A DNA stretch of 64,000 bases. Source: Knufia peltigerae. Lineage: Eukaryota > Ascomycota > Eurotiomycetes > Chaetothyriales > Trichomeriaceae. Position 1 is the stretch's first letter. Every line of letters begins with the position of its first letter. This document shows, piece after piece, positions 1 to 9,483 of the stretch. A program made the position numbers and the translations under genes. Location: assembly GCA_030247855.1 (NCBI GenBank), contig JAPDRN010000028.1, positions 124,001 to 188,000 on the forward strand, given 5' to 3'. The notes below the pieces were generated by a model. That model did not search any database and was not told where the DNA came from. It saw nothing but the letters and a program-made list of their open reading frames with translations.

Positions 1-1
1 G

Positions 2-2032
2 GAAGAGATTCTGACCAAGTTCGAAGAGGACGGCGACCAGCTCATAGGTTCCTTCCGTGGCCTCTGGGATATCCTTATTGATATCATCAACACGGTGAAT
101 CAGGATATGTCGGTCGATGATGGTGGTGTTTCAACGACGGGACACTCCCCGGCTGGTGGTGAGATTATCTGCGTCCTGGATGCCTTGGATGAGTGTGAAG
201 ATAGGGGTCAACGTCAATTCGCGGAAGCCTTGCGCAACAGCAATTTCGGGCGTACAGCACAAAACAACAGAATCGCCTTGAAATTCCTCCTGACAAGTAG
301 GCCATACACTCAAATTCAGCGAGACTTTGGCTTTTTCAATACCGTTATACCTGCCATTCACTTGGACGGTGAAGGCGAGGTTGAGGTCGGAAAGATTTCC
401 AAAGAGATCAACGTCGTCATTGAAAGCAAAATCAAGGACCTGACCTCCCGACTCCAACTCCTACCCGAAGAACAGCAGACTCTGAAAGATGAGATGAACC
501 GGATTCCACATCGGACGTATCTCTGGGTGCACCTGATATTTGAGATTATCCAGGACAGTGTCGACATTACGAAAGAGTCCTTGCGCTTAACCATCCGCAA
601 TCTTCCCACAACCATCGAGGCGGTCTACGACAAAATTCTGGGCAAGACTCGCAACCCTTCAAAAGCAAAGAAAATCTTGCACATCGTCGTGGCCGCCGAA
701 AGGCCCTTGGTTCTGAAAGAAATGGCCGTAGCACTGGCCATCAAAGAAAACCATAGGGGACACAACGATCTCGAACTCGAACCAGAGACCCGCTTCCGTA
801 GTACTCTCAGAGAAATCTGTGGCCTCTTTGTGACCGTTATAGACTCCAAGATTTACCTGCTTCACCAAACAGCCAAGGAATTCTTGGTCCAGGAAACAAC
901 TCCAGACTCAGACAGTGTTGTTGTCGACAACGAAGAAACAGGTTTTCTTCTTCGTTGGAAAAAATCTCTCCAGGTAACAGAGTCTCACCGAATTCTGGCA
1001 GAAATCTGCATGTGGCGCCTTTTATGGGATGATGTTGCAGTCAAGAATAATTCCTTCCATGTGGCTACTACTGCCGCAGACTCGGACTCCTCGAAGATAG
1101 GGACCGACGATCATATTTTGCTCGATTATTCGGCCCAGAATTGGGTCACTCATTTCCACAATGCCCAGATAGACGACGACGACGACGGTACGATGGCCTC
1201 CATGGCATCCAGACTTTGTGATCAAGACCCAACTACTCCGTTGTCTTGGTTCAAGCGTCATTGGAACCGTCGACGTTTGAACGAGCGTATGATTTATCCC
1301 ACGGGACTCAACAGTTTGATAATTGCTTCATTTTGTGGTCTTGAATGTGTGGTGGTCAAGTTGTTGGCTGTTGAAAGCACGGGTGGCATTGTTGACCGGC
1401 TAATAAACTCGAGGGACGACAGGTACAAGGGGACTCCGTTGGCTTGGGCGGCCGAGTACGGCCACGAAGGAGTGGTTAGACTCTTGATTGCCAGAAGGAA
1501 CAAGATCGACGTAGACTCGGAGAATTCTCAACGTCGAACACCTTTGTCGTTCGCCGCCGAGCACGGTCACGAGGTCGTCCTCAAGATGCTCCTCGACACC
1601 GACAAGGTTGATGCGGATGCCAAGAGCAATCACGGCCGGTCACCATTGTCCTATGCTGCAGCCGGGGGACACGAACGCATTGTTGAGATGTTGCTGTTGG
1701 ACACGAGACAAAGAGTCGACCCAGATGCTAAGGATAGTGGCAACCGTACTCCCCTTTTTTGGGCGGCGTGGTACGGTAGGATCGGGGTGGTCAACATGTT
1801 GCTACTCCTCGAAAATCACAGAATCGATGTCGACCGTGCGGATGATTGTGGTAGGACACCACTTTTGGCCGCGGCCCGAAACGGACGCGAGGAGGTTATC
1901 AAGTCACTCCTCAACACCAGGAGAGTCGACGTGAATCATCAAGATTCAAAAGGACGGACTCCACTATGGCATGCTACACGTAGAAAGCATGTCGGTATTG
2001 TTCAATTGCTTCGACTCTCAGGGGGAGTCTGA
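2..2032 (+). CDS. NACHT-ankyrin (NLR-like STAND) protein, 5' partial
   Basis: The reading frame is open from the left edge, so the start and the P-loop lie outside the window; 676 residues are visible. Near residue 55 the hydrophobic run ending in LDALDEC is the Walker B motif of a NACHT NTPase, followed by the helical region typical of fungal NACHT proteins. From about residue 435 to the end there are six or seven ankyrin repeats (TPLxxAAxxGHexVVxxLL pattern). Fungal NACHT-ankyrin proteins are NLR-like signal-transducing ATPases linked to non-self recognition and heterokaryon incompatibility; the specific ligand is unknown. The N-terminal effector domain, which would define the output, is off the window. 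No stop interrupts the visible part, so it may be functional. Confidence 0.88.
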   Translation, partial: EEILTKFEEDGDQLIGSFRGLWDILIDIINTVNQDMSVDDGGVSTTGHSPAGGEIICVLDALDECEDRGQRQFAEALRNSNFGRTAQNNRIALKFLLTSRPYTQIQRDFGFFNTVIPAIHLDGEGEVEVGKISKEINVVIESKIKDLTSRLQLLPEEQQTLKDEMNRIPHRTYLWVHLIFEIIQDSVDITKESLRLTIRNLPTTIEAVYDKILGKTRNPSKAKKILHIVVAAERPLVLKEMAVALAIKENHRGHNDLELEPETRFRSTLREICGLFVTVIDSKIYLLHQTAKEFLVQETTPDSDSVVVDNEETGFLLRWKKSLQVTESHRILAEICMWRLLWDDVAVKNNSFHVATTAADSDSSKIGTDDHILLDYSAQNWVTHFHNAQIDDDDDGTMASMASRLCDQDPTTPLSWFKRHWNRRRLNERMIYPTGLNSLIIASFCGLECVVVKLLAVESTGGIVDRLINSRDDRYKGTPLAWAAEYGHEGVVRLLIARRNKIDVDSENSQRRTPLSFAAEHGHEVVLKMLLDTDKVDADAKSNHGRSPLSYAAAGGHERIVEMLLLDTRQRVDPDAKDSGNRTPLFWAAWYGRIGVVNMLLLLENHRIDVDRADDCGRTPLLAAARNGREEVIKSLLNTRRVDVNHQDSKGRTPLWHATRRKHVGIVQLLRLSGGV

Positions 2033-2504
2033 ATGAGTAGTACGTTAGAATTCATTCTCGAGCCTTGTATCATTCACAGCGACGTTCGGATTCTGGCGAT
2101 CTCGAGCGATGCCAAGGGGGCGAAAAGTACCTGAAGTTTAGGCAACCCATCCATCCCATACATACCGGTTTCACGCCAAAACTACTCCGTATCTAGGATA
2201 TCCATAGCTAATTAACATACTCCGTATTGGACGATTATTAAGTATGCCTGGGGACAAGGCACACTACGGATTAAGGTGGCTGTGTCGAATTGCTGAGCCA
2301 CGCTAGTACAGACTACATGTACATCACAAGAGAGTCCTTGATCTCCTCTACATTGCTACTTCATTCTCATCCTATTACTCTGTACATGTTTGAATTCAAG
2401 CTTTACTACCATAACAAATCGCATCATAGCAGGGCGTAAATACCGTACAAACAAAACGACATACTCCACATCAGCATCAAATAAATAGCAAATTCACGAT
2501 TATC
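2033..2504. other. Intergenic region with two TACTCCGTA motifs
   Basis: No coding signal is visible. It contains two exact copies of TACTCCGTA at 2183-2191 and 2218-2226. An 18-nt block at 2167-2184 reappears with 16 of 18 bases at 4622-4639, in front of the decayed gene copy described below, which suggests it was part of the upstream region that was duplicated. Confidence 0.6.
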
Positions 2505-4220
2505 ATGCTATTTGCAGCCTTTCGATGGCTGGATCGACGAAAAAGCGAGACTGGAGAGACGAGAGAAGAAGCTCGTTCAAGTTTGGTCGGGAAAAATGTT
2601 GGTTGGCGCTCAGACGTGCAGACTGAAATCGAAGACGCGGCCTCTTCTTCAAACAAAGGCAATGATGTGCCGCCATTGGAAGAAGTGTCGGAATCTGGGA
2701 CCTTGACTCGCAGAGTATGTATTCTGGGACTCGCAGCAATGTGGCTCACTGGACTGGCCACGATCATATACGGCTCAATCGTGCAGTCATCAACGAACGA
2801 CACACACGACCACTGGGGAACTTCATTCACCCACAAACGCACAATCGGACCGTTTGTGCAATTGGCCATGGCCTTTTGGATCACACTCCTCACCGACATC
2901 GCCGGCTTGGTTCACTCGACGAGCCTCCGGTTCTCACTCCTCGCTCGTCGCAAATTGACTTTCAATTCCAATCTGCGCCTTTTCACCAGCTGTCCAAATT
3001 CGGTTGTACATTCCTGGCCGGTCAACGTCATCTGGGGATGGTCTCTCATCTCATCGTACGCATGTGGCTCGATGGTGATCGTCGAGTCGGTAAAACAGTA
3101 TTCGGATCCAGGTGAACTTGGGTTTCACACGTACGATATCGTGTCTGGTTACGCTCTCATATTTCTTGGGTTTGGGTTGCTGGGTCAAGCCTCTATCGCA
3201 ACTTGGGCGCTTGTGGTCTGCAAGTTTTCAACGTGGTCGACGAATCCCATCAACACCGCAAAAGTCTGTCGAGACCTGGGATGGTTGAAGCCATTGACGA
3301 GACGGACGATGTTGAGTGTCCACGACACACAAACCCTCGGACTGCACGATTCTCCATCGCTACCGAAAGTACGGCAGGGATCGTTGTTGAAGGCTCATTC
3401 GAACGTTCGGCGAGCTCTCATCTTTGTGTGGGCGGTCACAGCAGTCGCCTTCCTGTGGTTCATCGCGGTGACGGTGGCCTACCAGGTCGGCGGGCAATCC
3501 ATAGGTCCCTCTTGGGGCACCTTCAGTCGGTCATACACGAACGATTGGAGTCTGATCCCGGACTGGGTCGACGTCACCGCTTTCATCGCAATTTCCACTT
3601 CGCTCGGCCAGAGCTTCTACACATTCGGACCTTGGTTCCTGTGTAAATATCTGTTGACCTGTGCCTTCTTGGGCGGTATCACCATGGACCTCCATATCGT
3701 CGAGTTACTGGTACAGTGCTCTCGGGACGAAAGCCTTTGGAGACAGACCGCGAGCCGAAGTGGTCTGGATGAAAGTCGCCAAAACGGCGCCTTTCAGGTT
3801 GCTATTGGCAGTTGGGAGACAATGGCCCTGTTCATCTTCAAGACGGCCGTACACTGGATCTTCAGCATGGGCTTTGGACCTTATTGGGAAGGCATCGAGA
3901 TGAGGATACCGCAGATCTGCTATTTGGCGGTGTCGTTGTTTTTAGTTTCTCTGTTGGCCACCTACCTCGGGTTGCGGAAGCCGAAGGGGCCACAACCAGC
4001 GACGTTCGGGCACTTACCTACGCTGGTCGATCTCATAGACGTGTGGCCACGTCAGGGAGGACCAAACGATGGAGGAAGAAATGATGTAGAGGGAGGAGAC
4101 GAAAAACCATCTCTCAAGTTGTTTTGGGGGGACAAAGGTGAAGGTGGAGACGGATTCCGTCGTGCAGGCACGGCACATATGGCACTTCAACCAATAGTCA
4201 CGACGGCGTTGTATTTGTGA
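2505..4220 (+). CDS. Multi-pass membrane protein of unknown function
   Basis: Intact single-exon frame of 571 residues. I do not recognise the family. The N-terminal 70 residues are polar; then about eight hydrophobic segments follow, near residues 72-91, 112-135, 170-193, 207-236, 305-330, 355-395 (probably two), 435-452 and 470-490. The C-terminal 70 residues are hydrophilic, with Gly/Asp/Glu-rich stretches. It is therefore a predicted integral membrane protein. No transporter or enzyme motif is evident. The first 45 codons have a decayed second copy about 2.2 kb downstream, so this gene has been duplicated at least once. It lies next to a NACHT-ankyrin gene and a small secreted protein, a context typical of variable accessory DNA. 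Confidence 0.7.
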   Translation: MLFAAFRWLDRRKSETGETREEARSSLVGKNVGWRSDVQTEIEDAASSSNKGNDVPPLEEVSESGTLTRRVCILGLAAMWLTGLATIIYGSIVQSSTNDTHDHWGTSFTHKRTIGPFVQLAMAFWITLLTDIAGLVHSTSLRFSLLARRKLTFNSNLRLFTSCPNSVVHSWPVNVIWGWSLISSYACGSMVIVESVKQYSDPGELGFHTYDIVSGYALIFLGFGLLGQASIATWALVVCKFSTWSTNPINTAKVCRDLGWLKPLTRRTMLSVHDTQTLGLHDSPSLPKVRQGSLLKAHSNVRRALIFVWAVTAVAFLWFIAVTVAYQVGGQSIGPSWGTFSRSYTNDWSLIPDWVDVTAFIAISTSLGQSFYTFGPWFLCKYLLTCAFLGGITMDLHIVELLVQCSRDESLWRQTASRSGLDESRQNGAFQVAIGSWETMALFIFKTAVHWIFSMGFGPYWEGIEMRIPQICYLAVSLFLVSLLATYLGLRKPKGPQPATFGHLPTLVDLIDVWPRQGGPNDGGRNDVEGGDEKPSLKLFWGDKGEGGDGFRRAGTAHMALQPIVTTALYL

Positions 4221-4620
4221 GAATACACAAAGTGTTCGCATTCATTATACCTTCAATTCGGGATCTTCCTGTTGGCTTCCGTAGGACGATGAAAGGACAG
4301 AACGAAAGCATTAATCATGACGAGTTCAGGAGTACGGGAGGACTCCAATCATCCCGCCAGTTGAGAGTATGTGGTTGGGTGGTAAGTTCAGGTGTTCGAC
4401 TCGGTCAAGACTCGATGCATTCCCCCGCAAAATCCAACATGCTACATGTGCCCAAGTAATTGGTAGACTTCTGTATCATATTATACATTCTTGGGCTGTG
4501 TCTAGAGCAGTTGATCTGTGTTGAGTTGAATAGCTAGTATCTTCTGATTGTCTGCCTACGGAGTACGCAAGTCTTCGAAGTATCGTACCTATGTAGGGTC
4601 CACCCATGTACCCTGGTTAC
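4221..4620. other. Intergenic region, one TACGGAGTA motif
   Basis: No gene recognised between the membrane protein and its decayed copy. One exact TACGGAGTA (reverse complement of TACTCCGTA) lies at 4557-4565. Short open frames here have no family resemblance. Confidence 0.5.
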
Positions 4621-4621
4621 A

Positions 4622-4830
4622 GGTTTCACGCTTAAACTATCCAGGACACAGGACTGGACAGAATGATGGTCATGACAGCCTTTCGATGTCTGGATCGACG
4701 ACGGAAAAGACCACTGGATGAGATTGCGGGAGAAGACGCTCGTTCATGCTCGGTCGGGAAAGACGTCGGTCGGCTGGTGAAACGTACATACAGACTGAAA
4801 TCGCAGATGCGGCCTCTCCTTCATGCCACC
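4622..4830 (+). pseudogene. Decayed partial copy of the 2505-4220 membrane-protein gene
   Basis: Sequence from 4676 matches the start of the membrane-protein gene: an Ala-Phe-Arg-x-Leu-Asp-Arg-Arg segment, then blocks for ARSxxVGK and QTEIxDAAS. The first two blocks are in the frame beginning at 4663; the third has shifted, because about 20 nt in the copy replace 15 nt in the parent, a net 5-nt indel. Similarity fades after about 4820, so only the first ~45 codons remain. Upstream, 4622-4639 matches parental 2167-2184 in 16 of 18 bases, but the distance from that block to the coding match is 57 nt instead of 352 nt, so roughly 295 nt of leader were lost. This is a truncated, frameshifted tandem duplicate. 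Confidence 0.75.
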
Positions 4831-5013
4831 TGGGGGAGGACTACCATTCTCAGACCTTCGGCCACAGTCTAAGCACGCGCCACCAACTACACCATGTAGC
4901 ATCCCATACTACTGTACGGAGTAGGTGGACTATAGAGTGATCGTCGAGCTCTGGTAGGCTGACGAGCAAAAATGAACGGTCAACAGATCCCAGGTCAGGC
5001 CTCGTGCCGTACT

Positions 5014-5026
5014 TATATATATATAG
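5014..5026 (+). promoter_or_regulatory. TATA-like promoter element
   Basis: An alternating TA run about 130 bp upstream of the ATG of the small secreted protein gene is placed like a TATA box. The leader after it is pyrimidine-rich, as in many filamentous-fungal promoters. Assignment is by position and sequence only. Confidence 0.45.
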
Positions 5027-5154
5027 TCAATGGATTGCTCTCTGTCCTTGCAGAATTCTCAACAGTCCCGCTGTACAACTCAGCGTCCACATAATCTTCT
5101 ATCGATCGATCACAACCTCTCCCCGTCTTCTCTATCTCCACAAATCGAAGTAGC

Positions 5155-5501
5155 ATGATGAAGACGACCGCCAGTCTCCTTGCTCTCCTCGCTCTCATAC
5201 AACATGGTATTGCCTGTGATGGTGCCCCCGGGTATAAGGAGGGTTCCGGCTGTGCCCAGCTCGGCGTGGGTGCTGCGGCCTGCTCGGCGAATTGCTACGA
5301 CATAGTAAGCGAATTTTCAAATAGCCTACACGTTGCCGTCTTGACAGGGCGGGAAAAGAGAAAAAAACCCTCACAACAAAATGTGTTTCGCAGGTCAGAT
5401 GCAATGAACAGCACATTTGGGAGGCACTTCAGCACTGTAATGCACCGATTTGCACGTCCGAGGGTGGTTCTGGCGGTAACACACCCATTTGCAAGAGCTG
5501 A
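5155..5501 (+). CDS. Small cysteine-rich secreted protein
   Basis: Proposed exons are 5155-5304 and 5394-5501, with an 89-nt intron (GTAAGC donor, TTTCGCAG acceptor) in phase 0, giving 85 residues. Reading through the intron destroys the cysteine pattern, while splicing continues it. Residues 1-20 form a signal peptide: two charged or polar residues, then a Leu/Ala-rich core ending in Gly-Ile-Ala just before Cys21. The mature part has eight cysteines (21, 33, 43, 47, 53, 65, 70, 83), enough for four disulfides, and a Gly/Ser-rich segment near the C-terminus. It is probably exported through the secretory pathway. The family is not recognised; size and cysteine content resemble fungal effector-type or antimicrobial secreted proteins, but function is unknown. 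It sits in the accessory stretch beside a decayed gene. Confidence 0.72.
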
Positions 5502-6162
5502 GGTGGTGACCTACTGGTGATATGGTGAAGCACAAGAGCTCGCTTCTCACAACCACTTATCACTGATTGGCGGTTGTTCGCTTGGGGTATATGGAACTTG
5601 TTCATCAGTCACACACATGTAGAGCTTTCTATACTCCGCGGTAACCGATATAATGCTCAATATCCTCCCGGGGCCTGATCGTATAGAATAGATCAATGTT
5701 CTGGTGTGAGTCGGTCAATGGTATCAAAATTGACATCTACTGGTGTTGGGTCTCTCAGCTTACTACCAACGTGAAATGAGTCAAAGGTCTTATATCTGCC
5801 ACCAAAACAGTAGGACTGTACTCCGTAGACAGTTTCTAAAAGTTGAGGTCCGAACTCCCCGAAAGCTTGATGCTTCCCGCCCTCTTGCCGCTCCAACTTG
5901 GGCTCGACACGATGACTCAGCCACACAATGACCTCTCCAGTTAAAGCAGCCACGGGCCTTCTAAGTAAGTGGTTAGGGGTAGTAATTTAGGTGGCTCGCC
6001 TATAGCATTCCCCGCAAAGGCAATATTCTACAGTCCCAAGCAAAGTAGTAAACCATGAACGATTGAAATTTCACTACTCGATCTTTACACTTCGTTTTGC
6101 CCAACTACCGCAGCAGCAGGTTTTGTCTACGTGTGCTTCGGAGACACTGTAGGAAAGCCAAA
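5502..6162. other. Intergenic region, no assigned gene
   Basis: Contains an exact TACTCCGTA at 5819-5827. An open frame on the minus strand at 5693-5953 (86 codons) lacks an ATG start and any recognised family, so it is not called. The last 100 bp are the promoter and leader of the RWD-domain gene. Confidence 0.45.
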
Positions 6163-6919
6163 ATGGGTATCGAAGAACAAAAGGAGGAACGAGAAGTTCT
6201 CGACTCCATCTTCCCAGACGAAATTACAGGTTCACCAGCCTATACACCCACTACCCCCAGTTGACGCACATTCTAACACTATTTTAGACCTTTCAGATAC
6301 ATCCTACCGAATATCAATCACATTAGACGTTCCAGACGACCATGGCGAGGCTCCCGAGCCCCCTGTATTGTTACTCAATGTTACCTATCCCGAAGCATAT
6401 CCTGATGTTGGACCGCACCTCGACATCACGGCTCCTCCAAATGCCGCGAAACACCCTCAGTTAGATATCCAGGCGGACAAGTCTCAACTAATAGATGCGC
6501 TACAGCCCACCATCGAAGATAGCATGGGAATGGCCATGGTGTTTACACTGGTTACCACCCTCAAAGAGGCCGCGGAGACGTTGATCTCGGACAGAATCAG
6601 GCAGGTCGAAGCTGCGAAGGAGGTCGAGGCACGAGAGAAGGAAGAGGAGGAGAATAGAAAATTCCACGGTGCATTGGTGACTAGAGAGCGCTTCCTCGAG
6701 TGGAGAGAGAAGTTCCGGAAGGAGATGGAGGAGAAGGAAAGAAGACAAAAGGAAGAGGAGGAGGCAGAAGATAAAAAGAAACGAGGTGGTAAAGCTGATG
6801 AGAAGAAATTGACCGGCAGACAACTTTGGGAGAGAGGGCTTGTCGGGAAAGGCGACGAAGATGACATCGACGGTGATGATGCCGTGGCTGCTGTCGAAAA
6901 GCTCAAGGTCGAAGCTTGA
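6163..6919 (+). CDS. GIR2: RWD-domain protein, Gir2/RWDD1 family
   Basis: Exons 6163-6229 and 6288-6919, with a 58-nt intron (CTAAC branch site, TTTTAG acceptor); 232 residues. The ATG at 6163 opens with MGIEEQKEEREVLDSIFPDE, the usual start of an RWD domain, so earlier in-frame sequence is leader. Residues 1-120 are the RWD fold with the conserved YPxxYP-like segment (VTYPEAYPDVGP). Residues 145-205 form a highly charged Glu/Lys coiled coil. The LTGRQLWE motif near the C-terminus is the DFRP-type segment that binds the DRG/Rbg2 GTPase. Gir2 also binds Gcn1 through the RWD domain and modulates Gcn2 signalling; these roles come from yeast. It is convergent with TRM11, 96 bp away. Confidence 0.88.
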
Positions 6920-7015
6920 AGTCTGGTCGCGAGACTCGACAACCGCAAGAAACTCCGTCGACGACACAGACATCCGAGCATTACGATCTGCAGGAGAGTA
7001 CTTGGCCTTGAAAAT

Positions 7016-8551
7016 CTACGTGCCATTGGTGCCTACGAAGGATTCAAAGTACCTCTTGCGGAAAGGATTCAACTCGTCGGCGGTCCCAGACATACCTTCC
7101 ATCCCACGACGAAGTGCTTCAACATCAACGTCCGTGTCCAATGCTCCGGGCAATCTCTCATACACCAGCAGCCGTCGACTCCATTTGTTGAAGCGTTGAA
7201 TGCATTCATGCTTCAGTTCGAGTTGTGGATGCGTCGGTATGAGAGTCGATTCCTCCTCACCCGACTCATTCTCATTCGCACTGGGCATCCAGAACGCCAG
7301 CCGACCACGATCGACTAACGTCCTCGCCGCAAAGTCTAAAATGTCGTCCAACATCCGGTTGAAGGAGTAGGGCCGTTTTGGTGCTATGTATCCCGGTCTT
7401 GTATGAGCAGGGACGCCATCGATCATGTGTGGGACTGGTGAGGAAGTCGACACTTCATGCTGATCGCCGCCGCCGTCTGGGTTCGCCGGGGAGAACGCGG
7501 AGGCTTTCCTCGTCCCCAGAACTTTCAACCCCTCTCGAACGCCATAAGGTGGGTCGCAGATGATGCCGTCCAGCCACCGCGTGCCAAACGGTTGTTGTGA
7601 TCCTCTTGGGCTGCGGAATGGGGTGTTTGTCAGATCCGACGTAATACAATCGCCAAACAGGTGTGAAATGCCGTATCTATTGAAATTCGCTCCGACGCCC
7701 TTGTCCAGTCCAAGTCCTTTTCCACGAAAACTCCGACCGTCGATGTCTGAACCCAACGTCATGGCTCCCAGTTCAGCTGCAGCAACCATGAACCCTCCCG
7801 TCCCGACAAAGGGATCTAGAAAAATCTTGCCAGGGGTAGCCAAGGCCATGTTTGCCGTCAGCAGAGCCAGCTCCGCGTCCATTGACGTTGTGGAAATGTA
7901 CGGTCTCTTTTTGAGATCGTGTTTCTCCCTCAGCCAGCGTCTCGACTCGCCGATTTTGCGACCCAAGAAGATTTGGTTCGGTTTTGTGTCGACAAGAATA
8001 TTAGCGGCTGGGCCGGATTGCGCATTGTTACTAGTGTATAATGACGACGGTAGCGACCATTCTTCCATCAACGCGAACTCGGCTTGAGGGTTCTTCATCC
8101 GGATCTTGCCCTTGAAATCGAGATAGCTAAATGAATCAATCATTTTTTTCTGGTCTGCGGCGTCGTGCGTCATTCCGTAGGTGTCTATTGAGAATCTGAA
8201 CGTGACATTTTGGAATTTGGACCACAAATGTTGACTCCGCCGTTTGACGTCTTTGTGTACATTTTCGTAAGTTTGTCCTTGACCCCAGACCTCGTAGATG
8301 GATTTTGCCAGGATGGATTTGGAAATAAAATCTCGGACTTTTGAGTCGGTCATGTCGACCGCGTCGTCAGAACCGGAAGAGGTGGCCGGATTTGTTTTGG
8401 GTAGTATGTTTTGAAACCGAATCACACAAAACGGTGAGTCCTCCGAATAAGACATGATTTCGCATTCCAAGTCCGCCAACCTCGAAAGTGCTTCGATCTC
8501 TGGACGTCGAAAGCTTTCGTGTGTCTGGGCGAAACGGATGAGGTAATCCAT
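7016..8551 (-). CDS. TRM11: tRNA (guanine-10-N2)-methyltransferase catalytic subunit Trm11
   Basis: Single exon, 511 residues from the ATG at 8551. An ATG 30 nt earlier is in frame, but the MDYLIRFAQTHESFRRPE start is the one that matches Trm11 proteins. The N-terminal half is the THUMP-related RNA-binding region, with the YEVWGQG and KDVKRRSQ segments of the family. The C-terminal half is a Rossmann methyltransferase: DPFVGTGGFMVAAAELGA binds SAM, and CDPPYGVREG near residue 330 is the catalytic motif IV (D-P-P-Y). With Trm112 it makes m2G10 in cytoplasmic tRNAs. Length fits the family (about 430-530). It is intact and convergent with GIR2. Confidence 0.93.
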   Translation of the reverse strand: MDYLIRFAQTHESFRRPEIEALSRLADLECEIMSYSEDSPFCVIRFQNILPKTNPATSSGSDDAVDMTDSKVRDFISKSILAKSIYEVWGQGQTYENVHKDVKRRSQHLWSKFQNVTFRFSIDTYGMTHDAADQKKMIDSFSYLDFKGKIRMKNPQAEFALMEEWSLPSSLYTSNNAQSGPAANILVDTKPNQIFLGRKIGESRRWLREKHDLKKRPYISTTSMDAELALLTANMALATPGKIFLDPFVGTGGFMVAAAELGAMTLGSDIDGRSFRGKGLGLDKGVGANFNRYGISHLFGDCITSDLTNTPFRSPRGSQQPFGTRWLDGIICDPPYGVREGLKVLGTRKASAFSPANPDGGGDQHEVSTSSPVPHMIDGVPAHTRPGYIAPKRPYSFNRMLDDILDFAARTLVDRGRLAFWMPSANENESGEEESTLIPTHPQLELKHECIQRFNKWSRRLLVYERLPGALDTDVDVEALRRGMEGMSGTADELNPFRKRYFESFVGTNGT

Positions 8552-9483
8552 ATTCGAGATCTCGTTCCGTTGGGTGACCAAAAGTTTTGATGCACTATTG
8601 ATTCAATCTTTGGTGGCCATGTGTGTGTCTGTATGTATTACTCCTGTACTGACACAGTTCCCCAGAAATCTGCAGGGAATGAAAGAAGTTTGTGGTGTCG
8701 TAGGGGATTCGTTGTTGTTTCGCACACTCGATTATCTCGTGTTTTGCCCTCTTCACTTAAAATTTGAGGACCAGGACGGAGGTTGGACAATGTGTACAGT
8801 ACAAGAGTTCTCAATAAAGCACTCCGTATATCTACGGCAGAGAAAAAATCCGGCGATAAATTGATGTGGAACATTTTTTGGCAAGATGGGGTTTAGCGTA
8901 GCCTCGTCCCCGTCTCTCCACACATGTCAAAATGATTGAATCTCAGGGACACATTCCTCCCAGCTGAGGTACCATGCACAACTGAAACACAAAGGCTCAA
9001 TGATGTCGCCCAGTCAGAGACAAAAGTTGATTGTGTGACAATGACAGTTATCTCAAGTCTCAATTCTCACCGATGACAACCTTTTACTGAATGGTCGAAC
9101 GTCCAGACAAAACTGCGCCATCGTCGTTAGAGGAATCATTGATCCCGACGTCAAACGTCCAGAAAATCCTAACCCAACTTTTGTATGGGGGATCTCATTG
9201 ATCAATTGTCGAACGTCAAGATATATGTCACACTTGCTTGCCTTTGTAAAGGGAAGTGGTTGGTACAATGTCGAGCGTCTGAATACCTCACACGATGAAA
9301 CCGACGCACTTTCCATGACCATCGTCTACAGTCGACAAATATCACTAGGATGTCAAGCCCAAAGCAAAAATCAATTCTCTATCCAAACACACACTCTTTC
9401 TATCTTCTTGTCTCTTGCCCTTTCCAAAACCCCAAGCCCGCCCGCCGGAAAAAAAAAGCACCCCGATCTCAATGTGACCCCCT
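8552..9483. other. TRM11 upstream region and gap before the BTB gene
   Basis: Holds the TRM11 promoter on the left and the 3' flank of the BTB gene on the right. No gene is recognised. A degenerate array of about 58 bp per unit occupies the right part and is listed separately. Confidence 0.5.
9094..9283 (+). repeat. Degenerate tandem repeat, ~58-bp unit, four copies
   Basis: The core GTCRARCGTCYRGA occurs at 9094-9107, 9150-9163, 9208-9221 and, most diverged, 9270-9283, spaced 56, 58 and 62 bp. The first two intervals also share TCATTGATC just before the next core. The regular spacing with diverged filler suggests an old tandem repeat or a spaced protein-binding array, not chance. Confidence 0.6.

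Noticed and set aside
5693..5953. 86-codon minus-strand frame next to the secreted-protein gene
   Set aside because: No ATG at a useful place, no recognised family, and it contains the intergenic 9-mer; coding status cannot be supported.
6484..7026. 180-codon Ser/Phe-rich frame on the minus strand
   Set aside because: Mirror of the Glu/Lys-rich coiled coil of GIR2; low complexity without a domain.
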